Assembly (NCBI GenBank): GCA_045807125.1
Contig: JBJMHZ010000005.1
Coordinates: 124,001-188,000, forward strand
DNA: 64,000 nucleotides
DNA from: JBJMHZ01 sp045807125
GTDB lineage: Bacteria; Actinomycetota; Actinomycetes; JAWWOL01
Direction: 5' to 3'
The notes below the pieces were generated by a model. That model did no database searches. It was not told the DNA's origin and worked only from the letters and a program-made list of their open reading frames with translations. Positions 52,041 through 59,735 of the stretch are shown piece by piece. Both the position numbers and the translations under genes were made by a program. Every line of letters begins with the position of its first letter. The first letter of the stretch is position 1.

Positions 52041-52997
52041 ATGAGACTGCTCGTCACCGGGGGCGCCGGCTACATCGGCAGCGTCGTCACCCGCCTGCTC
52101 GTCGCCGAGGGGCATGAGGCGACCGTTCTCGACGACCTCTCGACCGGTCACGCCGACGCGGTCCCCGAGGGCGTCGAGCTCGTCACGGCCGACGTGCGCG
52201 ACGCCGGCCGGGTGCTGGAGCGCGGCGGGTACGGCGGCGTCCTGCACTTCGCCGCCAAGTCGCTCGTCGGTCAGTCGGTCACCGACCCGTCCCTGTACTG
52301 GGCCACCAACGTCGAGGGCACGAGGGCGCTGCTGGACGCGGTGCGGGCGCACGGCGTCGAGCGCTTCGTCTTCTCGTCGACGGCGGCGACGTACGGCGAG
52401 CCCGAGGAGGTGCCGATCGACGAGGACGCTCCCACGCGGCCCACCAACCCGTACGGCGCCGCGAAGCTGGCCGCCGACCTGATGATCCGGGATCATGCCG
52501 GCGCGTACGGGTTCGCGGCCGTGAGCCTGCGCTACTTCAACGTCGCGGGCGCGAACCAGGGGGCTGGCGAGCGGCACCACCCCGAGACGCACCTGGTGCC
52601 CAACGTGCTCGCGGCCGCCATGGGCCGGCGCGAGCAGGTCGACCTGTTCGGCGACGACTACCCGACGCCCGACGGCACCTGCATCCGCGACTACGTGCAC
52701 GTGGCCGATCTCGCGCGGGCGCACCTGCTGGCGCTCGACGCGGCCGACGCCCCCGGGCACGCCGTCTACAACCTGGGCAACGGCGACGGCTACTCGGTGC
52801 GCCAGGTGATCGACACGGCCGAGCGAGTGACCGGGCGCGCCATCCCGGTGCGGGTCGTCGCCCGCCGGCCCGGCGATCCGGCCCGCCTCGTCGCGTCGAG
52901 CGCCCGGATCGGTCGCGAGCTGGGCTGGCGCCCCGAGCACGGGATCGACCGCATCGTCGCGGACGCATGGGACTTCCACGCGGCGGCCGGCCGGTAG
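52041..52997 (+). CDS. galE: UDP-glucose 4-epimerase
   Basis: This is a 318-residue protein: GGAGYIGS NAD motif, LDDLSTGH, FSSTAATYGEP, NPYGAAKLA (Tyr-x3-Lys), RYFNVAGA, and DGTCIRDYVHV. It interconverts UDP-glucose and UDP-galactose. GAGG sits nine bases before the ATG at 52041, a better start than the GTG at 52035. Confidence 0.95.
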   Translation: MRLLVTGGAGYIGSVVTRLLVAEGHEATVLDDLSTGHADAVPEGVELVTADVRDAGRVLERGGYGGVLHFAAKSLVGQSVTDPSLYWATNVEGTRALLDAVRAHGVERFVFSSTAATYGEPEEVPIDEDAPTRPTNPYGAAKLAADLMIRDHAGAYGFAAVSLRYFNVAGANQGAGERHHPETHLVPNVLAAAMGRREQVDLFGDDYPTPDGTCIRDYVHVADLARAHLLALDAADAPGHAVYNLGNGDGYSVRQVIDTAERVTGRAIPVRVVARRPGDPARLVASSARIGRELGWRPEHGIDRIVADAWDFHAAAGR

Positions 52998-53046
52998 GCT
53001 GCCAAGGCAGGTCCGTGGGTCGAGCAGCCGGCTGGAGGTACCGCGC

Positions 53047-54063
53047 ATGGTGGTACTGGCGACCGCGGTCCCCTGGCACCTGCAGATGACCTGGCACGTC
53101 GCGCTGCTCGTCGCCGCCCTGTGCGGCGCGCTCAGCCTCGCGATCCATCTGGTGCGCCGCCGCTGGGCCGTCGCGGCGCAGGCGCTGCGCGAGATCGCGA
53201 TCGTCGTCGGCCTGTTCGCCATGTGGCAGGTCGTCCGCATCTACGCGGTCACGCAGGTCGACGGCGGCATCACCAACGGCGACGCGATCTGGCGGGCCGA
53301 GCGGGCCATGCGGCTGCCCAGCGAGCAGTGGGTGCAACGGCTGGCGCTGCCGCATCCGGCGCTCGTGCAGGGCGCCAACCTGTACTACCTCTACCTGCAC
53401 TTCACCGGCATGTCGGTCTTCCTCGGCTGGCTCTTCCTTCGTCACCGCGAGCACTACGCGCGCTGGCGCACCACGCTCGTCCTCACGACGGCGGCCTGCC
53501 TCGCCGTGCAGTTCGTCCCGGTCGCTCCGCCGCGCTTCCTCGTGGAGCGCGGGCTGGTCGACACGGCTGTCCAGTACGGCCAGTCGGTGTACGGCCAGAT
53601 GGGCACCGGCATCGCCGACCAGCTGTCGGCCATGCCGTCCGTGCACTTCGCCTGGGCAGCCCTGATCGGCATCGCCGTCATGTCGGTCACCCGGAGCCGG
53701 TGGCGCTGGATCGCGATGCTGCATCCGGTGCTCACGCTGTACGCGATCGTCGTCACCGCCAACCATTACTGGCTGGACGCCGTGGCAGCGGTCGTCCTGC
53801 TCGCCCTGGCGCTCGCGGCCCAGCGGCTAGCCTCCGCCGCTGGGCAACGGCCGGCCCCGGTGGCGCTCGAGCCGATCGCTCAGCCGGTGACGGCGCCGTA
53901 CGCGGACAGCCCGGCGAAGGCGAGCAGGATGAGCCCGCTCGCCCGGCGCACGATCAGCACCGGCACGCGGGACAGCACCGCCTGGCCGACCGTGACGGCG
54001 AGACCGGACACCAGCCAGAGAGCGGCGACCGCCCCGACCGCGACCGAGAGCGGATCGGCGTAG
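53047..54063 (+). CDS. PAP2/Aur1-like integral membrane phosphatase or inositolphosphotransferase
   Basis: This is a 338-residue protein with six or so membrane helices. The phosphatase-like motifs are APPRFL, SAMPSVHFAWA, and NHYWLDAVAA (second His). GGAGGT lies seven bases before the ATG. The membrane domain ends near residue 262. The remaining 76 residues are hydrophilic and largely read antisense to the convergent GDT1-family gene, so they are probably not part of the fold. Likely role is lipid phosphate hydrolysis or phosphoinositol-lipid transfer. Confidence 0.85.
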   Translation: MVVLATAVPWHLQMTWHVALLVAALCGALSLAIHLVRRRWAVAAQALREIAIVVGLFAMWQVVRIYAVTQVDGGITNGDAIWRAERAMRLPSEQWVQRLALPHPALVQGANLYYLYLHFTGMSVFLGWLFLRHREHYARWRTTLVLTTAACLAVQFVPVAPPRFLVERGLVDTAVQYGQSVYGQMGTGIADQLSAMPSVHFAWAALIGIAVMSVTRSRWRWIAMLHPVLTLYAIVVTANHYWLDAVAAVVLLALALAAQRLASAAGQRPAPVALEPIAQPVTAPYADSPAKASRMSPLARRTISTGTRDSTAWPTVTARPDTSQRAATAPTATESGSA

Positions 54064-54473
54064 TGGGCCGCGTAGTTCGCCGTCGTGATCTGGGTGATGT
54101 CGCCCCACTCGCCGATGAAGACGACGCCGAACGACGTGAGCGCCACGCGGCGGAACGACGGAGGGACCCGGCGCATGCCCTCCTCCACGCCCTCCGCCGC
54201 TTCCTCAGCCTCGCTCGTCAGCAGCAGGAGGGCCGCACCGGCGAGGAAGAGGGCCGCGACGATCGCTTGCACGACGCGGTGAGGCAGCAGGGTGAGGATG
54301 CCGCCTGCGACCACCGCGATGACGACGTGCACGGCGAAGGCGGCGGCGACCCCGAGCCACACCGGGAGCGCGCGGTAGCGGGTGCCGAGGACGAGCGAGG
54401 CGAACAGCGACTTGTCCGGCAGCTCCGCCAAGAACGTCACTCCGAAGACGATGGCGACGACGGCGGGATCCAC
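53880..54473 (-). CDS. TMEM165/GDT1-family cation (Mn2+/Ca2+) transporter
   Basis: This is a 197-residue protein with six hydrophobic segments and both family signatures, ELPDKSLFASLVL near the N-terminus and GEWGDITQITTANYA in the second half. Bacterial members export manganese. AAGGAGG lies just upstream of the GTG at 54473. Its 3' 184 bp overlap the PAP2 gene on the other strand. Confidence 0.93.
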   Translation of the reverse strand: MDPAVVAIVFGVTFLAELPDKSLFASLVLGTRYRALPVWLGVAAAFAVHVVIAVVAGGILTLLPHRVVQAIVAALFLAGAALLLLTSEAEEAAEGVEEGMRRVPPSFRRVALTSFGVVFIGEWGDITQITTANYAAHYADPLSVAVGAVAALWLVSGLAVTVGQAVLSRVPVLIVRRASGLILLAFAGLSAYGAVTG

Positions 54474-54534
54474 CGGCCTCCTTGCAAGGTGGGAACAGGG
54501 ATGGGGGCGGGCTCGATGCGGACGGGGCTGCGCG

Positions 54535-54936
54535 TCACGAGTCGACGGCGCGCCGGCCGGGCAGCCGCCGGCTGACGCCGTCGACGAGCCGGGACAGCGC
54601 GAGCAGCCCCGCGGGCACGGCGATCAGCAGCCACCCGTGCCGCGCGACGTAGTAGCCGGTGACGATGAGCGCGGCGCCAATCAGCATCGCGGTCGCAAGG
54701 TCGCGCACCCGGTGCCAGCGCTCACTGCCCCGGCGCCCGGCCAGCAACCGCCTCGACATGAGGACGGGCACGACGATCAGCGCCGCCCCGACCGCGTAGC
54801 ACAGCACGACGACGATGCCCTTGACGAGCAGCAGGAGCAGCCAGCCGACCAGCGCGGCGGCGGCGACGGCCAGGACCGGCAGCGCGATCGACGTCGCGAC
54901 GGAGCGCTCGTGCCGCTGGTCCAGCGCGGGGTCCAT
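54535..54936 (-). CDS. Small multi-pass membrane protein of unknown function
   Basis: This is a 133-residue protein with four hydrophobic segments (LPVLAVAAAALVGWLLLLLV, VVVLCYAVGAALIVVPVL, TAMLIGAALIVTGYYVA, WLLIAVPAGLLALSRL). No family is recognised. It lies 61 bp upstream of the GDT1-type gene on the same strand. Confidence 0.7.
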   Translation of the reverse strand: MDPALDQRHERSVATSIALPVLAVAAAALVGWLLLLLVKGIVVVLCYAVGAALIVVPVLMSRRLLAGRRGSERWHRVRDLATAMLIGAALIVTGYYVARHGWLLIAVPAGLLALSRLVDGVSRRLPGRRAVDS

Positions 54937-55220
54937 GCGCCCAGTCTAGGTGTCCTGCTGACGTTGCTGCGCGACGGTCCTGGCTCGTGTCCGTTGCAGC
55001 AGTCTCTCGTACGGCAGTTGGCCGCCCGGCCGCCGTGTGGTCGCTGGTAGCTGTCGTAGCTCTCCAACTCGCGCAGCTCGTCGTTCGAACGCGCCCACGT
55101 CGTCGATCAAGGTGCCGTGAGGAGACGGTGGAGCTCTCGACGTCGATCCGGCGGGAGCGTTGCACCTTGCCGCTGCGCTGCGCCGTGGCGTGGCGGGCTT
55201 GATCGGTCATTGAGTGCTTG
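54937..55220. other. 284-bp region without a supported gene
   Basis: No coding frame here looks real. The stretch joins the membrane-protein gene to the decayed GNAT gene and is probably degraded DNA from the same acquired segment. Confidence 0.4.
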
Positions 55221-55485
55221 TCAGGCAAGCTCGCCCAACCGTGCATGCAGCCGAAGATCATCGCGTATCGGGCGAAGGTCATGCCTGACGTACCACGCAT
55301 GCGCACGCTCGTCGCGCGCCTCGACGATGAGCAGCCGGACGCCCACCAACTCACGCACAGCACGCATCGCTGCTGCGGGCCTCCTGCCTGAGCCATAGGC
55401 TCAGCTCAGGAGCGCCGCTGTCGAAGTGCGCCAGCTCATGAGCGTCGCCGAGCCGGGTAATGGGCGAACCAGCGATATCGGTCAC
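55221..55485 (-). pseudogene. Remnant of a GNAT acetyltransferase-toxin-like gene
   Basis: A GTG at 55485 opens a frame reading VTDIAGSPITRLGDAHELAH then ELSLWLRQEA, which matches the start of TacT-type GNAT toxins. It stops after 44 codons. A different frame then encodes VRELVGVRLLIVEARDERAHAWYVRH, the C-terminal acetyl-CoA/fold region of the same family, ending at the TGA at 55221. Some 75-80 central residues are missing, so the gene is an internal-deletion and frameshift remnant. Its GTG overlaps the stop of the upstream broken gene (GTGA), showing the two were once an operon. Confidence 0.65.
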
Positions 55486-56461
55486 AGCAGCGCACGCAGT
55501 CGGCTCTCGCCCCCGTCATCCTCGTCCGAGAGCATTTGTGCCAGGGCATCCGGCGCAAGCGTCACATGCGGATCGAGCGGCTCGATCCGCCTGGAGAGCG
55601 GCCGCATCACCGAGAGCCCCTCGCCTTCATGCGCCCTCAGCTCCACCAGCGCTACGTCGCCTCTCTCCGTGATGCTCACGACTTCGGTATCGGAGAGCTG
55701 CTGCTGGACCTTCCCCAACGGGATCCGCCCGCCCAGCAACTCGGGACTCAGCTCGGACACCGTCACGAACTCATGCCGCGTTCCGGCCTGCAGCGCCCTC
55801 CTGAACAGGTCCAATCCCGGCCCCGGAACAAGCTCCAGGCTGCCGGTCCTCCAGGTACCTCGGACCTCTTGGCCCGTCAGGAGTCGTCGAGCCACGAGCA
55901 GGTCTTGAAGCATCTCATCCGACACGTGCTCGGGAACCAGCAAGTCAACCTTGGCGAGCCGGGAGACGTCTCCTATCAGATCCAGCAGGTTCGACGAACT
56001 GTCGTCGATTCGCAGCGTCTCGGGTATCTCGATGCGATCGCTGCTCAGCTGTCCGGAGGGGAGCCTGATGGCGAAGTGCGTCGCTGCCGAAAGCGCTCCG
56101 CAGGAAGGCAGCGGCATCTGCTGCTTCGTGCGCTGACTTACCGCTCGGCACGAACCGCAGCGTCAAGGTCATGCGTCGCTCGACAGTCCTGAAGACCACT
56201 ACTGCGCTGAGCGCTGCCCCTTGATCTTGCGACCACAGGTGCAGCTCGTCATCCACCCGGAGCCGGAAGGTCAGCATCAGCGGAAGCTCCGCCAAGGACG
56301 CATCGCCGCGTACGGCGACCAGGACGAGGCGGACGTCGATCGACTCCGCGTTCGATCGCCGCTTCGCTGAACGACAGCGGCAAGCCCGGGGTCCGCACGG
56401 AGTCCCGAGCGTATCGACCCAGGTCAACGCCCTCGATCGCGGTCAGGGCCGGCGATGTCAT
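55482..56461 (-). pseudogene. Unknown gene interrupted by two frameshifts
   Basis: Three consecutive frames join into one protein of about 326 residues. The ATG at 56461 begins MTSPALTAIEGVDLGRYARD. Near 56340 the sensible frame shifts to ESIDVRLVLVAVRGD and on through AADAAAFLR. Near 56095 it shifts again to ALSAATHFAIRLPSGQ and continues to the TGA at 55482. Local composition is less G+C-rich than the neighbours. I do not recognise the family. Its end overlaps the GNAT remnant. Sequencing errors could cause one indel, but two plus a damaged partner argue for real decay. Confidence 0.7.
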
Positions 56462-56516
56462 GACGTCATTATGCCCAGTGAGATCCCGGCCGCCGGCGTC
56501 TTCCACAGCCGGGTGG

Positions 56517-57779
56517 TCAAGCACCGGCGTCGAGCGCCCACTCCACGCCGGATGGCGTGTCGCGCACCTCGACGCCGGCGGCGACGAGCTCATCCCTGAT
56601 GCGGTCCGACACGGCGTAGTCGCCGCGCCCCCTCGCCTGCGCGCGCAGGTCGAGCAGCAGGTCGACGTACGGCGCGAGCACCTCACGCGGATCGCGGGCG
56701 CCGCCGGCGGCCAGCTCGCCCAGCCGTACGACGAGCGCGCGGAGCACCCGCCGGGCGTGGTCGGCGTCGTCGCTCTGCAGCATGTCGGTGCGCCAGTCGA
56801 CGATCGCCGACTCGAGGTCGAGGATCGCCTCGACGCAGCCGTCGGCGTCGCGGGCCGCGAGGGCTGCGTCGAACGCGGCGCGCGCATCGTCGGCGACCGC
56901 GCGCAACGAGAGCGCGGCCGGCGCCTCGGGTCCAGCAGGGGAAGCGGGCGCCTCGTCCGGTGGCGCACCGGTGCCAGTGCCCGCGCCGCCCTCGCCGCGC
57001 AGCAGGGCCGCGAGATCGGCCAGCGGCAGCACCGTTCCGGCTGGGAAGCTGCGCGACGAGCCCGGCCGCCGCACGGTCACGGTGCCGTTGCCCGCGACGG
57101 TCGCCCGTCCCGTACCGACGTCGAGCAGCAGCGCGGTGTGCTCGTCGACGCCGAGCACGCCGGCCTCGTCCGGCAGCTCGCGCTCCAGCATCGCGAGCCG
57201 CTGCTCGCCCAGGTAGCAAAAGCGCGTGTCGTGCGTGCCGCCCTCGTTGTTGTCGTAGTGCGGCACGACGGCGGCGGCGATGCCGGTGAGGGCGCCGAGC
57301 AGGTCGAGCCCCTCGACCCAGCGCGGCTGCTCGCCGACCTTGTAGATCTCGTACACCGGCACGGCATGCGTCCCCAGCGTCACGGCTGCCGCGCTTCCCA
57401 TGACGACGGTGCCGCCCCTGCGGACGACGTCGGCGAGCGCGTCCGGCAGCGGCGTCCCGCGCCACTGCCGCAGGGCGTACGTGGGGCTGCCAGGACCGGC
57501 GAACGCCCAACCCGCCCGTTGCAGCAGGGCGAGCGCGCGCTCGCGGTCGACCGTCGCGGCGCCCCTCGCCCGCCACGACGCCACCTCGACCGGCCGGCCG
57601 ACGCTCTCGGCGAAGTACGTCGAGGTGCGGGCCACCAGCTCGTCGGCGTTCATCTGGAAGGCGAACGGCGTGTCGAGGATGACGGCCGGCCCCGGCGGTG
57701 CGGCCGCGAGGATCTCGCGGTGCACCCGCACCATCGTGGGCGCGGTCTCCCCCGACCCCATGACGACCAGGCGGCTCAC
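56517..57779 (-). CDS. Peptidase S51-like (cyanophycinase-type) domain fused to a CysRS C-terminal-like domain
   Basis: This is a 420-residue protein. Residues 1-245 look like the class-I-glutaminase-like fold of S51 peptidases: VVMGSGETAPTMVRVHREIL, PGSPTYALRQW, then GGTVVMGSAAAVTLG with the candidate nucleophile Ser. After a Pro/Ala linker, residues 330-415 (ARGRGDYAVSDRIRDELVAAGVEVRDTPSG) match the end of cysteinyl-tRNA synthetases. No synthetase catalytic core is present. The GTG overlaps the stop of the hydrolase gene (GTGA). Substrate is unknown. Confidence 0.8.
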   Translation of the reverse strand: MSRLVVMGSGETAPTMVRVHREILAAAPPGPAVILDTPFAFQMNADELVARTSTYFAESVGRPVEVASWRARGAATVDRERALALLQRAGWAFAGPGSPTYALRQWRGTPLPDALADVVRRGGTVVMGSAAAVTLGTHAVPVYEIYKVGEQPRWVEGLDLLGALTGIAAAVVPHYDNNEGGTHDTRFCYLGEQRLAMLERELPDEAGVLGVDEHTALLLDVGTGRATVAGNGTVTVRRPGSSRSFPAGTVLPLADLAALLRGEGGAGTGTGAPPDEAPASPAGPEAPAALSLRAVADDARAAFDAALAARDADGCVEAILDLESAIVDWRTDMLQSDDADHARRVLRALVVRLGELAAGGARDPREVLAPYVDLLLDLRAQARGRGDYAVSDRIRDELVAAGVEVRDTPSGVEWALDAGA

Positions 57780-58645
57780 AACAGCTCCTCCGCCCTCGCG
57801 GCGAGCCGGAGCAGGTCGGCGCAGAGCCGCTCCGGCTGCTGGGCGTGCAGGTCGTGGTCGGCGCCGCGATACCAGGCGACCTCCGCGCGAGGCAGCGCGG
57901 CGAGCGCCTCCTCGACCGCGGCGGCGCGCTCCGCGTCGCGCTCCGACGGCGGGTCCCCGACGGCGGGCACCAGCAGCGCCGGCCCCGCGACGAGCGGGTA
58001 CCACCGCGCCGGGTCGCCCTCCCACAGCGATCGCACGATGCTCTCGTGGTGGCTGCGCGCCAGGCGGGCGCGCACCGTGCCGTCGGGCAGCTCGACGAAG
58101 TTGGCCAGCGCGGCCGCGCGCCCCTCCTCGGGCCAGTCCGGATGCCAGCTCGCCGATCGCGCGCGCAGCTCGGCCATCGGCATCCCCTCGAAGCTCGGCG
58201 GCGCGAGCGCGCGCCAGCACTCCGCGAACGTCGGGAACCGGTCCCGCGGGCGCAACCAGCCGCCGTCGACGAGCGCGATCGCGGCGACCCCGCCGTGCTG
58301 CGCCGCGAGCGCGAGCGCGACGTTGCCGCCCCACGACTGGCCGGCCACCACCGGCGCGCGGTCACCGGTGAGCCCGAGCTGCCGGCAGAGCGAGGCCAGG
58401 TCGGCCGCGCAGGTCTCGGTGTCGTAGCCCGCCGCCGGCTCCTCCGAGCGGCCGTGCCCGCGCAGGTCGACCGCGACCGCCTCGTGACCGGCGGCGGCCA
58501 GCCGGCCGGCGACCCCGTCCCACAGCCGGGCGTTGGACGCGAGCCCGTGCACCAGCAGGAACGGCCGCCGCGGCCCACCGGCCCGGCGCAGGGCGAGCCG
58601 CGGACCGCCTGGCAGCGTCACCGCGTCGTCGACGAGCCCGGTCAC
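57776..58645 (-). CDS. Alpha/beta-fold hydrolase
   Basis: This is a 289-residue protein: LLVHGLASNARLWDGVAGRL oxyanion motif, DLRGHGRSEEP, nucleophile elbow VAGQSWGGNVAL, and ADHDLHAQQP as the histidine motif. Substrate is unknown. It is joined to both neighbours by four-base GTGA stop/start overlaps. Confidence 0.9.
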   Translation of the reverse strand: MTGLVDDAVTLPGGPRLALRRAGGPRRPFLLVHGLASNARLWDGVAGRLAAAGHEAVAVDLRGHGRSEEPAAGYDTETCAADLASLCRQLGLTGDRAPVVAGQSWGGNVALALAAQHGGVAAIALVDGGWLRPRDRFPTFAECWRALAPPSFEGMPMAELRARSASWHPDWPEEGRAAALANFVELPDGTVRARLARSHHESIVRSLWEGDPARWYPLVAGPALLVPAVGDPPSERDAERAAAVEEALAALPRAEVAWYRGADHDLHAQQPERLCADLLRLAARAEELL

Positions 58646-59637
58646 GGCACGACCTGCGCCGCACCGGCCGGCCACCGCGCCCGGATCGCGTCGATGGTGC
58701 CGGCTATCGCCACCGACTCCTCGACGGGAACCACGTACGCCTCCTCGTGGCGCACCCGCGCGCTCACCGCCTCGACCATCAGCCGGTACGGATCGACCGG
58801 GCCGAAGCGCTCGATCCGCTCCCCGGCGGGGCCGAGCGTCACCCGCAGTGCCGATCCGGCGCGAAGCGACGTGAACGCAGCGTCGACGAGCTCGACCGAT
58901 CCGGTCGGCGTCGACACCAGCACCCGCTGGTGCGGCGGCTCCACGAACGACGACCGCACGACGGCCCGGCCGCACGGAGCGGCCAGGGTGGCGGCGGTGG
59001 TCAGGTCGATCCCGCTCGCGCCCAGCTCCGCCGCGACGTCGATGACGGCGAGCGGCCGGCGGCTCTCCCCGAGCGCCCAGTGCGCCGCTGACACCGCGTA
59101 GCACCCGACGTCGTGCAGCGCGCCCCCGCCCATCACCGGGTCGAGCCGGTAGTTGCCGGCAGGGACGCCGTCGAAGACGAATTCGGCGATCACCTCGCGC
59201 CGCCCGTCACCGATCGCACCGCTGGCGAGCAGCTCCTCGGCCCGCCTCGTACGCGGGTGCCAGCGATACCAGGAGGCCTCGACGAGCAGGCAGCCCGCCG
59301 CGTCGGCCGCCCGCGCCATCCGGATCACCTCCCCGGCGGACAGGCCGAGCGGCTTCTCGCACAGCACGTGCTTGCCGGCGGCCAGGGCCCGCAGCGTCCA
59401 CGTGAGGTGGGCGTCGTTGGCGAGCGCGACGTACACCACGTCGATGGTGGGGTCGTCGCAGAGCGCCGCGTAATCGGCGTGCACGGAGCCGGTCGGCTCC
59501 AGCCCGGCGGCCCGCGCGGGATCCCGAGCAGCCGCGGCGCGCAGCACCGCCCTGTCGGCCGCATGGACGGCCGGCGCGAGCGCGTCGCGCGCGATGGCGC
59601 CCGCGCCGAGGAAGCCCCACCGCACCGGTCCGGTCAT
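58642..59637 (-). CDS. Gfo/Idh/MocA-family NAD(P)-dependent oxidoreductase
   Basis: This is a 331-residue protein with N-terminal Rossmann motif GFLGAGAIARDALAP, the family signature CEKPLG, and a C-terminal GGGALHDVGCYAV helix containing the catalytic-site His/Asp region. It probably acts on a sugar or cyclitol. It is the first gene of a three-gene coupled operon, divergent from the phosphoketolase gene. Confidence 0.92.
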   Translation of the reverse strand: MTGPVRWGFLGAGAIARDALAPAVHAADRAVLRAAAARDPARAAGLEPTGSVHADYAALCDDPTIDVVYVALANDAHLTWTLRALAAGKHVLCEKPLGLSAGEVIRMARAADAAGCLLVEASWYRWHPRTRRAEELLASGAIGDGRREVIAEFVFDGVPAGNYRLDPVMGGGALHDVGCYAVSAAHWALGESRRPLAVIDVAAELGASGIDLTTAATLAAPCGRAVVRSSFVEPPHQRVLVSTPTGSVELVDAAFTSLRAGSALRVTLGPAGERIERFGPVDPYRLMVEAVSARVRHEEAYVVPVEESVAIAGTIDAIRARWPAGAAQVVP

Positions 59638-59735
59638 CGCAAGCTACCCACGAGCAGAGCCTACGGGCCGAGCCGGTGGCGGTTACGGTGGCCGGGACGA
59701 GCGCTACGGCGCGAGCTCGCCGTCGAGGAGGCAGC

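Noticed and set aside
54937..55220. Possible transposase or recombinase remnant next to the GNAT remnant
   Set aside because: No frame gave a recognisable transposase motif or inverted repeat ends.
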